In this document: one piece after another, positions 23,349 to 31,938 of the stretch
How the letters are laid out: every line of letters starts with the position of its first letter
Position numbering within the stretch: the stretch's first letter is position 1
Assembly: GCF_041435435.1 (NCBI RefSeq)
Contig: NZ_CP108494.1
Coordinates: 1,956,501 to 2,020,500, forward strand
From: Streptomyces sp. NBC_01241
GTDB taxonomy: Bacteria; Actinomycetota; Actinomycetes; Streptomycetales; Streptomycetaceae
Direction: 5' to 3'
DNA: 64,000 bases
Program-made: the position numbers and the translations under genes
The notes under the pieces: model-generated
What the model was told of the DNA's origin: nothing
What the model saw: the letters and a program-made list of their open reading frames with translations, nothing else
Databases searched by the model: none

Positions 23349-24803
23349 TCAGGCGCGCGACCGGGCCTTGAACGCCGCCTTGCGGGCCTCCTTGGCCTTC
23401 TTCTTGTCGCTGTGCAGCCGCCCCATCGCTTCGAGGACGTCCGCCGTCGCCGGGTGCTCCACCCGCCACGCCTCGCCGAAGAAGCCGCTGTGCTGACCCG
23501 CCAGGCCCTCGACCAGGCCCTGGAGCTCGTCCAGGTCGCCGTCGGCCTCCAGCTGGGCGGCGATCGTGTCGATGGCGAGCCAGAAGATCATCGACTCGGG
23601 CGGCGCGGGTACGTGCGCCGCGCCCAGCTCCGCGAGCCAGACCCGGGCGAGGCCGCCCAGCTCGGCGTCGTCCAGCACCGCGCGCACCGCGGGCTCCGCC
23701 TCCGCGCCGACCAGGGCGAGCGCCTGCTGGCAGTTGAGCCGCCGCAGCGGCGCCTGCCGGTCCGTTCCGCGGGCCGCCGCCAGGAGTTCGGCCGCGGCGC
23801 CGTCCACACCGCGCCGAGTGAGCCACAGCTCGATCTCGCCGCGCGCCGCCGCCTCGGCGTAGTACGCGATGCCGCCGAGGAGCGCGTCGGCCCCCTTGTC
23901 CGCGAGGTCGCCGATCGCCGGGGCGTCCACCCCGGCCTCCAGCATCCGGGCCCGGACGCCGTACAGGCCGAGGGGGGTCAGCTTCACCATGCCGTACCGG
24001 GTGACGTCCTCGTCGTCGGCCGCGACGGCGGTGTCCTCGCCCTCCTCGGCCAGCAACGCCTCGTCCACCGGGCGGTATTCGACGATCCCCATGGGTTCGA
24101 GGACCCGGAACTGGTCGTCGAGACGCATCATCGCCTCGGACACCTGCTCCAGGATGTCGTCGGTGGGCTCGCCCATGTCGTCCGGCACCAGCATCGACGC
24201 GGCGAGCGCGGGCAGCGGTACGGGCGCCGCGTCCACGCCGCCGTCGCCGTCGCCGACGGTGAGCAGGTACAGATTGCCGAGGATCCCGTCGAGGAATTCC
24301 GCCTCGGCCTCCGGATCCCAGTCCAGGGAGTCGAAGTCCACCGTGCCGTCCTCGCCGACGAGGTCGGCGAAGTCCTCGAAGAAGGGCGCGGTGGCATCGG
24401 CGTGGACGGCCTCCAGCCCGTCGAGCCAGATCGACAGGACGTCCTGCGGCGAACCCCCGGTGATCAGCGCCAGGTTCTCACCGGCGGTGGCGGTCCCCTC
24501 CGCGTCCTCCGCGTCGGTCTCCCCCGGGTCCTCGACGTCGACCAGTCCCGTGTCGACCGCGAGCCGCCACGCCTCGCTGGCCTCCGCCGCGCCGTCCTCG
24601 TCCGCCGTGCGGCCGAGGTGCTCGGCCGCCGCGGGCAGTTGCGCTTCGACGAGCTCGCCACCGGCGCCGACCCGGGTCTCCGGGCCTGCCCAGCGGGCGA
24701 GCCGGACGGCGCGGGCGAGCAGCGGCGCGGCGAGCGCGTCCCGTGCCAGCTCGGCCTCGGTGCGCAGCCTTACGGGCGGCAGGGTGGGGCGCTCTGCGGA
24801 CAT
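23349..24803 (-). CDS. conserved actinobacterial hypothetical protein
   Basis: A 484-residue acidic, helical protein found as a hypothetical in many Streptomyces. The N-terminus (PPVRLRTEAELARDALAAPL) leads to a long alpha-helical body with a Glu/Asp-rich middle (about residues 65-100). The C-terminal third contains HEAT-like helices (RRLNCQQALALVGAEAEPAV) and ends in a strongly basic tail, KKKAKEARKAAFKARSRA. GAGGAG lies before the ATG. No catalytic motif is visible; a scaffold or protein-contact role is a guess from the repeat-like helices. Confidence 0.75.
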   Translation of the reverse strand: MSAERPTLPPVRLRTEAELARDALAAPLLARAVRLARWAGPETRVGAGGELVEAQLPAAAEHLGRTADEDGAAEASEAWRLAVDTGLVDVEDPGETDAEDAEGTATAGENLALITGGSPQDVLSIWLDGLEAVHADATAPFFEDFADLVGEDGTVDFDSLDWDPEAEAEFLDGILGNLYLLTVGDGDGGVDAAPVPLPALAASMLVPDDMGEPTDDILEQVSEAMMRLDDQFRVLEPMGIVEYRPVDEALLAEEGEDTAVAADDEDVTRYGMVKLTPLGLYGVRARMLEAGVDAPAIGDLADKGADALLGGIAYYAEAAARGEIELWLTRRGVDGAAAELLAAARGTDRQAPLRRLNCQQALALVGAEAEPAVRAVLDDAELGGLARVWLAELGAAHVPAPPESMIFWLAIDTIAAQLEADGDLDELQGLVEGLAGQHSGFFGEAWRVEHPATADVLEAMGRLHSDKKKAKEARKAAFKARSRA

Positions 24804-24931
24804 CAGGTGGTTCTCCTCGGGACGTACGGGGCGTACGGGACGCGTACGGGTCGGGCGGCCCAAGCGTAGACGCATTTCGCCCCATGCCACCTGGTTCACG
24901 AAACGGACAGCTTCCGTCCACCCGGAGGTTC

Positions 24932-24960
24932 TTGACAACGGATCTGCCCACACAAGAGAT
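24932..24960 (+). promoter_or_regulatory. promoter of the secreted nuclease gene
   Basis: TTGACA (24932-24937) is a consensus -35 box; AGAGAT (24955-24960) 17 bp downstream is a fair -10. The start codon follows about 45 bp later. Confidence 0.45.
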
Positions 24961-25007
24961 TGACGCGCGTAGACCCAATCGTCCCCCTCGAAATTCCGGA
25001 GCCATTG

Positions 25008-26873
25008 ATGCCCTCCGCATCGTCCCGAACAACCGCCGTATCCGCGGTGGTCGCCGCCGCGCTCGCCGCGGGCCTGCTCACCGGCGCAGCCACCACTTCC
25101 GCGTCCGCCTCCTCCCCGGCCGTCTCCTCCCCGTCCGCCGACGGCCAGGTCCGGATCCACGACATCCAGGGCACCACCCGGATATCCCCGCTCGCCGGCC
25201 AGCAGGTCGCCGGGGTCCCGGGCATCGTCACGGGGGTGCGGACGAACGGCTCGAAGGGCTTCTGGTTCCAGGACCCGAACCCCGACGCCGACCCCGCCAC
25301 CAGCGAGGGCGTCTTCGTCTACACCGGCTCCACGCCGACCGTCGCGGTCGGTGACGCGGTCACGGTCTCGGGCACGGTCGCCGAGTTCGTCCCGGGCGGC
25401 GCCGCCTCCGGCAACCAGTCGCTCACCCAGATCACCAGGCCCGCCGTCGCCGTGGTCTCCTCGGGCAACGCCCTGCCCGCGCCGGTGACGGTCTCGGAGC
25501 GCTCGGTCCCCGCCCGGTACACCCCCGCGGGCGACCCGGCGGCGGGCGGCTCGATCGACGCGCTCCCCCTCGACCCGTCCCGCTACGCCCTGGACTACTA
25601 CGAGTCCCTGGAGGGCATGAACATCCGCATCGGCTCCTCGCGGGTGGTCGGCGCCACCGACCCGCACGCCGAGCTGTGGGTGACGGTGAAGCCGCACGAG
25701 AACGCGAGCAGCCGCGGCGGCACGGTCTACGGCTCGTACACCGCGCAGAACACCGGCCGGCTCCAGATCCAGTCGCTGGCGCCGCTCACCGAGCAGCCCT
25801 TCCCGGCCGCCGACGTCGGCGATGTGCTGTCCGGTACGACCGAGGGCCCGCTCGACTTCAACCAGTACGGCGGCTACACGCTGACCGCCCGCACCCTGGG
25901 CAAGGTCACCTCCAACGGGCTGCGCCGGGAGACGACCCGCAAGCAGCACGACGACGAGCTGGCGGTGGCGACGTACAACGTCGAGAACCTCGACCCCGGC
26001 GACCCGCAGGAGAAGTTCGACGCGCTCGCCGCCGCGGTGGTCGGCAACCTCGCCTCGCCCGACATCGTGGCGCTGGAGGAGATCCAGGACAACAACGGCG
26101 CGACGGACGACGGCACGGTCTCCGCCGACCGGACGGTCAAGATGTTCACCGACGCGATCGTGGCCGCGGGCGGCCCGGCGTACCAGTGGCGTTCCATCGA
26201 CCCGGAGAACAAGCAGGACGGCGGCGAGCCCGGCGGCAACATCCGCCAGGTGTTCCTCTTCAACCCGAAGCGGGTGTCGTTCACCGACCGCGCGGGCGGC
26301 GACGCGAAGACCGCGACCGATGTCGTACGGGCGGGGAACGGGGCGGCCCTGACCCACTCCCCCGGCCGGATCGACCCGTCGAACCCGGCGTGGACGAACA
26401 GCCGCAAGCCGCTCGCCGGCGAGTTCACCTTCCGCGGCCGTACGGTCTTCGTCGTCGCGAACCACTTCGCGTCCAAGGGCGGCGACGAGTCCATCGTCTC
26501 GCAGCACCAGCCGCCCACCCGCTCGTCGGAGGTCCAGCGGCTCGCGCAGGGCAAGGCGGTCAACACCTTCGTCAAGAAGCTGCTGAGCGTCCAGAAGAAC
26601 GCGAACGTCCTGGTCGTCGGCGACATCAACGACTTCGAGTTCTCCGGCACGACCGAGGCGCTGACGGCCGGTGGCGCGCTGTATCCGGCGATCAAGTCCC
26701 TGCCGCGCGCGGAGCGTTACTCGTACGTCTACCAGGGCAACACCCAGGTGCTCGACCAGATCCTGACCAGCCCGTCGATCCACGGCTTCCACTACGACAG
26801 CGTCCACATCAACGCGGAGTTCGCCGCGCAGAACAGCGACCACGACCCGCAGGTCCTGCGCTTCCGCCCGTAG
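25008..26873 (+). CDS. secreted ExeM/NucH-type endonuclease
   Basis: A 621-residue extracellular nuclease. A signal peptide (AVVAAALAAGLLTGAATTSASA) is followed by an OB-fold, lamin-like domain (about residues 45-165, IHDIQGTTRISPL) and an endonuclease/exonuclease/phosphatase domain. Its motifs are ATYNVENLDP, VALEEIQDNN, GGNIRQVFLF, VGDINDFEF and the final NSDHDPQVLRF, which give the metal and catalytic residues. The ATG at 25008 has GGAG six bases upstream and begins a proper signal sequence. It would degrade extracellular DNA, for phosphate or during mycelial lysis. It stands alone. Confidence 0.9.
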   Translation: MPSASSRTTAVSAVVAAALAAGLLTGAATTSASASSPAVSSPSADGQVRIHDIQGTTRISPLAGQQVAGVPGIVTGVRTNGSKGFWFQDPNPDADPATSEGVFVYTGSTPTVAVGDAVTVSGTVAEFVPGGAASGNQSLTQITRPAVAVVSSGNALPAPVTVSERSVPARYTPAGDPAAGGSIDALPLDPSRYALDYYESLEGMNIRIGSSRVVGATDPHAELWVTVKPHENASSRGGTVYGSYTAQNTGRLQIQSLAPLTEQPFPAADVGDVLSGTTEGPLDFNQYGGYTLTARTLGKVTSNGLRRETTRKQHDDELAVATYNVENLDPGDPQEKFDALAAAVVGNLASPDIVALEEIQDNNGATDDGTVSADRTVKMFTDAIVAAGGPAYQWRSIDPENKQDGGEPGGNIRQVFLFNPKRVSFTDRAGGDAKTATDVVRAGNGAALTHSPGRIDPSNPAWTNSRKPLAGEFTFRGRTVFVVANHFASKGGDESIVSQHQPPTRSSEVQRLAQGKAVNTFVKKLLSVQKNANVLVVGDINDFEFSGTTEALTAGGALYPAIKSLPRAERYSYVYQGNTQVLDQILTSPSIHGFHYDSVHINAEFAAQNSDHDPQVLRFRP

Positions 26874-26875
26874 TC

Positions 26876-26942
26876 GTAAGCCTGTAGTCCGTAGTCCGTA
26901 AGCCCGTAGTCCGTAAGCCCGCAGTCCGTAAGCCCGCAGTCC
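26876..26942. repeat. 15-bp tandem repeat GTAAGCCYGYAGTCC
   Basis: Units at 26876-26890, 26898-26912, 26913-26927 and 26928-26942, with a 7-bp partial unit at 26891-26897. It starts just after the nuclease stop. The next 170 bp up to 27113 hold no gene I can support. Confidence 0.85.
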
Positions 26943-27113
26943 GTAGCGCCCCTACACGCCCGCCCTCGGCCGCATGCTGAGCGCGGGCGTGTACCGGTGC
27001 ACGCCGCCGCCGGTCACTCCCGGGTACGACCGCACCCGCTCCCACTGCGGCGTCCTCGACCCGATCCCGTCACCGGGCGCGGCCAGCGCCTCGACATGGG
27101 CCCGTGCGCTCTC

Positions 27114-27665
27114 TTATTCGGCGTAATTGAGTACGCGCGTTCCGTCGGTGCTGACGTGGAAGTGCCCGGAGAGGCCGCCGGGTGCGGGCGCCGGATCGGT
27201 CCCCAGTGCCTCGAACACGGTGTCCACCCAGTCCCGCTGCCGCGCCTTGTCCGGCCCCTCGAACTCGACGTCGACGATCACGACGCACCCCGGTTCCCGC
27301 CCGTCTCCCTCCGTCGGCGGCACGGAGCGGTACATCTCGAAGGTGTGCAGCCCGAGCCGCCGGATACCCGGCACGGCGGCGTCGATGTCCGCGTTCCGCT
27401 CGTCCCGGCCGTGCCGGAAGAACTCCTGGTACGCCTGCTCACCACTCCACTGGCTGTAGTGGAACAAGGTCTTCCCGTCCTCACCGACATGGACGGTGTA
27501 CGAGAGCAGCCCCGGATGCGGCCACTCCCGGCTTTCCCACGCGGTACGGATGGCCTCGGTCGTCCGCCGCTGCCGCTCGGGGGTGCCGACATCCCAGGTG
27601 CTCGCCTTGACCAGTCCGACGTCGTTACGGGCAGGATCGGGACGGGATTCGAATCGCACGCTCAT
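27114..27665 (-). CDS. antibiotic biosynthesis monooxygenase-like protein, SoxR-type target
   Basis: A 183-residue protein with two ABM/NIPSNAP-like ferredoxin-fold halves: VGLVKASTWDVGTPERQRR to LFHYSQWSGEQAYQEF, then VVIVDVEFEGPDKARQRDW to FHVSTDGTRVLNYAE. AGGAGG before the ATG is a very strong ribosome site. Such proteins oxidise quinone-like compounds or bind them. The promoter overlaps a SoxR-like palindrome, and position before a FemX gene and dapA matches what I recall for S. coelicolor SCO1909, a SoxR target. It probably helps deal with redox-active antibiotics. The chemistry is not proven by the sequence. Confidence 0.8.
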   Translation of the reverse strand: MSVRFESRPDPARNDVGLVKASTWDVGTPERQRRTTEAIRTAWESREWPHPGLLSYTVHVGEDGKTLFHYSQWSGEQAYQEFFRHGRDERNADIDAAVPGIRRLGLHTFEMYRSVPPTEGDGREPGCVVIVDVEFEGPDKARQRDWVDTVFEALGTDPAPAPGGLSGHFHVSTDGTRVLNYAE

Positions 27666-27722
27666 GACGGGTCCTCCTGACCGGTGCACCCGCGCGGCGC
27701 GCCGCTGCCGACCACACTGGTG

Positions 27723-27744
27723 GATCAAGTGCGCTTGAGGTCAA
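27723..27744 (-). promoter_or_regulatory. SoxR box overlapping the -35 region
   Basis: Minus strand TTGACCTCAAGCGCACTTGATCC: the TTGACC serves as -35 and the inverted arms TCAAG and CTTGA are centred on GCGC/TGCG. This is close to the known SoxR box CCTCAAG-N4-CTTGAGG. SoxR sites lie between -35 and -10 boxes, as here. Confidence 0.65.
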
Positions 27745-27802
27745 CAACACTCTTCTGGTGACACCGTCGGGCCCACCGACGGGACAACGAACGGAGTACC
27801 GC

Positions 27803-28936
27803 ATGGAACCGCGTCTCAGGGCGATCACCCGCGAGGAGCATCTGGCGTTCGTCGCGAGCCGGCCCGCCGTGAGCCATATGCAGGTTCCGTCATGGGGCGA
27901 TGTGAAGCCCGACTGGCGCCCGGAGAGCATCGGCTGGTTCGACCGCGACGCCGCCGGCCGGGACCGGATCGTCGGAGCCGGGCTCGTCCTCTACCGGCCG
28001 ATCCCCCGGCTGAAGCGCTGTCTGGCGTATCTGCCGGAGGGTCCCGTCATCGACTGGCACGACGCCGGTCTGGAGCGGTGGCTGGCACCGATGCTGGCCC
28101 ATCTGAAGGCGCAGGGCGCGTTCTCGGTGCGCATGGGCCCGCCGGTGGTCGCCCGCAGCTGGGACGCCGGGACGGTCAAGGACGCCATCGCGGACCCGGC
28201 CGCCGGACGGCTGCGCGACGTGGCGGCGGACGCGGAGGAGCCGCAGGCCGCCGCGCTGGTGGAACAGCTGCGCGCACTGGGCTGGCGGCAGGGCGAGGAG
28301 GGCGGCGAGGACGGTTTCAGCGCCGGACAGCCCCGGTACGTCTTCCAGGTGCCGTTCGCCGGGCGGTCGCTGGAGGAGATCCTGGGCAACCTGAACCAGC
28401 AGTGGCGGCGCAACATCAAGAAGGCGGAGAAGGCGGGTGTCAAGGTCGTCGAGGGCGACTACGAGGACCTCCCGGCCTTCTACGAGCTGTACCGCGAGAC
28501 GGCCGCGCGCGACCGCTTCATCCCCCGCCCGCTCGGCTACTTCCAGCGCATGTGGACCGCGCTGCGGGCCGAGGACCCCGACCGGATGCGGCTCTATCTG
28601 GCCCACCACGACGGCGAGACGCTCTCCGCGGCGACGATGCTGACCGTGGGGAACCACGTCTGGTACTCCTACGGCGCCTCGACCGGCCGCAAGCGCGAGG
28701 TCCAGCCCAGCAACGCGATCCAGTGGCGCATGATGAGCGACGCGCACGAGAGGGGCGCGGCCGTCTACGACCTGCGCGGCATCACCGACACCCTGGACGA
28801 GAGCAACCATCTCCTGGGCCTGCTGCGCTTCAAGGTCGGCACCGGCGGGCGGGCAGCCGAGTACGTCGGCGAGTGGGACTACCCGATCAGCAAGGTGCTC
28901 CACAAGGCGTTCTCCCTCTACCTGGCGCGCCGCTGA
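27803..28936 (+). CDS. FemX/FemABX family peptidyltransferase
   Basis: A 377-residue Fem-type transferase that would use aminoacyl-tRNA to add the first residue (glycine in Streptomyces) to the lipid II side chain. Two GNAT-like halves are present. The N-terminal half has SHMQVPSWGDVKPDW and LVLYRPIPRLKRCLAYLPEGP; the second begins NLNQQWRRNIKKAEKAGVKV, a FemABX hallmark, and continues with YSYGASTGRKREVQPS and YDLRGITDTLDE. GGAG lies before the ATG. No coiled-coil tRNA arm is obvious, as in FemX. It acts in the cytoplasm at the membrane. Divergent from the ABM gene. Confidence 0.87.
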   Translation: MEPRLRAITREEHLAFVASRPAVSHMQVPSWGDVKPDWRPESIGWFDRDAAGRDRIVGAGLVLYRPIPRLKRCLAYLPEGPVIDWHDAGLERWLAPMLAHLKAQGAFSVRMGPPVVARSWDAGTVKDAIADPAAGRLRDVAADAEEPQAAALVEQLRALGWRQGEEGGEDGFSAGQPRYVFQVPFAGRSLEEILGNLNQQWRRNIKKAEKAGVKVVEGDYEDLPAFYELYRETAARDRFIPRPLGYFQRMWTALRAEDPDRMRLYLAHHDGETLSAATMLTVGNHVWYSYGASTGRKREVQPSNAIQWRMMSDAHERGAAVYDLRGITDTLDESNHLLGLLRFKVGTGGRAAEYVGEWDYPISKVLHKAFSLYLARR

Positions 28937-28997
28937 CCTCACCACCCGCGTCGGCCTGCCCGCCGAGCTCGTCCTCCGGTCCGAGGCCACCGCGGTA

Positions 28998-29711
28998 CTA
29001 CTGCGAGGAACCGGCCCGCCAGGCGGTCATGTTCAGCTCGTCGAGCAGCCGTACGTCGCTCCCCTTCAGCGGGAAGGTGCGCGCCTGAAGGCCGGGGGCC
29101 GGTGCGATCTCCAGCGCGTCGCCCTCGATGAGGTCACCGCCGGTCGGGGTGGAGACCCAGGCGAGGAGCGAGCGCATCGTCCCTCCCGGCTTCAGCATGA
29201 CCTCCTTCGGCCCCGGGTCGTTCCCCATGTACGAGGAGCCCGGATTCACCGGGACCGGCAGCGGGTCACCGGCCTCGTCCAGGGCCCGGACCGACGGATA
29301 GCCGTAGACGCGGTACGGCTTGCTGCCGCAGTTGGTGAGGGTGAGGCCGACGGCCCGGTGGCCCAGCGCGGCCTCGATCTCGCCCATGCCGACGACGACT
29401 CCGGAGGACGGGCAGTCGGCCCGGGTGGTACTCCCGGTGGGTGTCGGGCCGGGCCGCTGCGCCGACGGAGGCGGCGGCCGGTCGGGAAGCGCTGCGGGGA
29501 CGCTCGGAAACGATGACGGCAGCTTGTCGGCGTGCACCCGGTACGAAAAGCTCGGTGCCGGCTCCGGCTCGCCCTCGCCCGCCGGCACGAGAAACCCGGC
29601 GCAACCCGAGAGCGACAGGCCCAGCATCCCGGCCATGAGCACGGCCACCACCGGCCGCCGCCTCCCGGCCCCGGTTCCGTTCTCCGCCCCTGTCCGTTCC
29701 CGTACGGTCAT
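28998..29711 (-). CDS. DUF4232 lipoprotein
   Basis: A 237-residue lipoprotein. The signal peptide ends in LSLSGC, a lipobox, followed by a Pro-rich linker (about residues 60-95). The DUF4232 domain covers roughly residues 98-235, with VGMGEIEAALGHRAVGLTLTNCG and MLKPGGTMRSLLAWVS. It would sit on the outer face of the membrane. The family is common in Streptomyces and has no known activity. Convergent with the FemX gene and divergent from dapA. Confidence 0.82.
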   Translation of the reverse strand: MTVRERTGAENGTGAGRRRPVVAVLMAGMLGLSLSGCAGFLVPAGEGEPEPAPSFSYRVHADKLPSSFPSVPAALPDRPPPPSAQRPGPTPTGSTTRADCPSSGVVVGMGEIEAALGHRAVGLTLTNCGSKPYRVYGYPSVRALDEAGDPLPVPVNPGSSYMGNDPGPKEVMLKPGGTMRSLLAWVSTPTGGDLIEGDALEIAPAPGLQARTFPLKGSDVRLLDELNMTAWRAGSSQ

Positions 29712-29859
29712 GCACCCGCCCCCGGTGTCGGTCTGCCGCGTAGGCGTTCGATCATGCCAGAGCGCGGACCCCCTCCCCACGACTGTTCAGTATTACTTCC
29801 CCTTTATCCCAAGCAGAACTAAGTGGACCTTCACAGTCCGGTCGACCGACACTTCGGGA

Positions 29860-30744
29860 ATGACAGCACCCGTAGCCCCCTTCGGCCGCGCACTCTGCGC
29901 CATGATCACGCCGTTCACCGCCTCCGGAGCGCTGGACCCGGCCGCCGCCGGGAAGCTCGCCGCCTCATTGGTCGCCGACGGCTGCGACGGTCTGGTGCTC
30001 AGTGGCACCACCGGCGAGTCCCCGACCACCTCCGACGCGGAGAAGACGGCGCTGCTGCGGGCCGTCCGGGCGGCGGTCGGCGACGGTGTGCCGATCGTCG
30101 CCGGGGTCGGCAGCTCGGACACCCGGCACACCGTGGCCCTCGCCCGGCAGGCCGAACAGGCGGGCGCGGACGGCCTGTTGGTGGTGACTCCGTACTACAG
30201 CAGACCGCCGCAGGCCGCCGTCGAGGCGCACTTGTGGCGCGTCGCCGACGCGACCGGCCTGCCGCTCATGCTGTACGACATCCCCGGCCGCACCGGCACC
30301 CGCATCGAGCCGGAGACCCTGCTGCGGCTCGCGGAGCACCCGCGCATCGTGGCCGTGAAGGACTGCGCGTACGACCTGCTCGGCTCGACGAAGGTGATCG
30401 GCGCGACGTCGCTGGCCTACTACTCGGGCTGCGAGGAACTGAACCTGCCGCTGTACGCGGTCGGCGCGGCGGGCTATGTCAGCACGGTCGCCAATGTGGC
30501 ACCCCGGCAGCTGCGGGCGGTGCTGGACGCCTTCGACGCCGGGGACACGGCCGAAGCCGCCCGGCTCAACCGGCTGACCGTCCCGCTCGCCGAGCTGATG
30601 ATGGCGTCCGGGCTGCCCGGCACGGTCACGGCCAAGGCGCTGCTCGGTGCCGGACCGGTCCGCGAACCGCTGCAGCCCGCCGGGCGCGAGGCGACCGACG
30701 GGCTGCGGAGGGCGTACGAGGAACTCCTCGCCGCTACACGCTAG
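29860..30744 (+). CDS. dapA: 4-hydroxy-tetrahydrodipicolinate synthase
   Basis: A 294-residue DapA: condenses pyruvate with aspartate semialdehyde, the first committed step to diaminopimelate and lysine. [11 protein letters not shown], the Tyr of [23 protein letters not shown] and the Schiff-base Lys of VAVKDCAYD are all present. The ATG at 29860 has no clear Shine-Dalgarno site, so the mRNA may be leaderless or weakly read. It faces dapD tail to tail, and their stop codons share CTAG. One of possibly several dapA copies in such genomes; the location beside dapD supports a biosynthetic role. Confidence 0.87.
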   Translation: MTAPVAPFGRALCAMITPFTASGALDPAAAGKLAASLVADGCDGLVLSGTTGESPTTSDAEKTALLRAVRAAVGDGVPIVAGVGSSDTRHTVALARQAEQAGADGLLVVTPYYSRPPQAAVEAHLWRVADATGLPLMLYDIPGRTGTRIEPETLLRLAEHPRIVAVKDCAYDLLGSTKVIGATSLAYYSGCEELNLPLYAVGAAGYVSTVANVAPRQLRAVLDAFDAGDTAEAARLNRLTVPLAELMMASGLPGTVTAKALLGAGPVREPLQPAGREATDGLRRAYEELLAATR

Positions 30745-31730
30745 TTGTGGCTGTGCAGGATGTCGTTGAGACCGCCCCAGACCGCGTTGTTCGGGCGGGC
30801 CTCGACGGCGCCGGTGACCGAGTTGCGGCGGAAGAGGATGTTCGAGGCGCCGGAGAGCTCGCGGGCCTTGACGATCTGCCCGTCCGGCATCGTGATACGG
30901 CTGCCGGCCGTGATGTAGAGCCCGGCCTCGACGACGCACTCGTCGCCGAGCGCGATCCCGACACCGGCCTCGGCGCCGATCAGGCAGCGCTCGCCGATGA
31001 CGATGCGCTCCTTGCCGCCGCCGGAGAGGGTGCCCATGGTGGAGGCGCCGCCGCCGATGTCGGAGCCGTTGCCGACGACGACACCCGCGGAGATCCGGCC
31101 CTCGACCATCGACGTGCCGAGGGTGCCCGCGTTGAAGTTGACGAAGCCCTCGTGCATGACGGTGGTGCCGGAGGCGAGGTGCGCGCCGAGCCTGACCCGG
31201 TCGGCGTCGGCGATCCGGACGCCCTTCGGTGCGACGTAGTCCGTCATCCGGGGGAACTTGTCGACCGAGGTGACCTGGAGGTGCAGGCCCTCGGCGCGGG
31301 CGTTCAGCCGTACCCGCTCCACGTCGTCCACGGCGACCGGGCCGAGCGAGGTCCAGGCGACGTTGGTGAGGAGGCCGAAGAGTCCGTCCAGGTTCTGGCC
31401 GTGCGGCCGGACGAGGCGGTGCGAGAGGAGGTGCAGGCGCAGGTACGCGTCGTGGGCGTCGAGCGGCTTGTCGTCGAGCGAGGCGATGACCGTACGTACG
31501 GCGACGACCTCGACCCCGCGGCGGGCGTCCACACCGATGGCCCTGCCGGCACCGTCGCCGAGGAGGTTGACGGCCTGGTCGGGGGTGAGCCGTTCGGTTC
31601 CGGCCGGGCCCGGCTCGGCGTTGAGCTCGGGGGCGGGGAACCAGGTGTCGAGAACGGAACCGTCGCCGGCGATGGTGGCGAGGCCGGCGGCGACGGCGCC
31701 GGTGGTGCGAGCAGGAGTCGTGTCGGTCAT
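30741..31730 (-). CDS. dapD: 2,3,4,5-tetrahydropyridine-2,6-dicarboxylate N-succinyltransferase
   Basis: A 329-residue DapD of the actinobacterial type, with a long N-terminal domain before the left-handed beta helix. It transfers succinate from succinyl-CoA to tetrahydrodipicolinate in the succinylase branch of diaminopimelate synthesis. The hexapeptide helix runs from about residue 170 ([17 protein letters not shown]) through [20 protein letters not shown] to [13 protein letters not shown]. It acts in the cytoplasm as a trimer. Tail-to-tail with dapA with a 4-bp overlap. Confidence 0.93.
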   Translation of the reverse strand: MTDTTPARTTGAVAAGLATIAGDGSVLDTWFPAPELNAEPGPAGTERLTPDQAVNLLGDGAGRAIGVDARRGVEVVAVRTVIASLDDKPLDAHDAYLRLHLLSHRLVRPHGQNLDGLFGLLTNVAWTSLGPVAVDDVERVRLNARAEGLHLQVTSVDKFPRMTDYVAPKGVRIADADRVRLGAHLASGTTVMHEGFVNFNAGTLGTSMVEGRISAGVVVGNGSDIGGGASTMGTLSGGGKERIVIGERCLIGAEAGVGIALGDECVVEAGLYITAGSRITMPDGQIVKARELSGASNILFRRNSVTGAVEARPNNAVWGGLNDILHSHN

Positions 31731-31851
31731 GACACGAAACCTAACCGGCGGGGCACCGTCGTCGCCAACCGGTCTCGCCCGGTGGTCGCGCCCGCGCCCC
31801 GGCAGACGGCGATCGGCGCGGCAAGCGGCAGGCCGACGGCGAACCAGGCAA

Positions 31852-31866
31852 GTTCCCCTTGGGAAC
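31852..31866. promoter_or_regulatory. inverted repeat GTTCCC-CTT-GGGAAC
   Basis: Perfect 6-bp arms around three bases, 73 bp before the HxlR-type gene. HxlR proteins bind short palindromes at their own promoters, so autoregulation is likely. No other gene start nearby explains it except divergent dapD. Confidence 0.5.
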
Positions 31867-31938
31867 GGACTGTGCCATCATGCTTGACTGCAGGTCGATC
31901 ACGTAAGAGACGGCAGCGGCAGACCGACGGAGGAGCCC

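Noticed and set aside
23349..26843. Very long open frames antisense to real genes, such as upstream of the 484-residue hypothetical gene across the nuclease, and 58073-61012 on the plus strand
   Set aside because: They lie opposite well-conserved genes, have Arg/Pro/Gly/Val-rich products without motifs, and arise from the strong GC bias at third codon positions.
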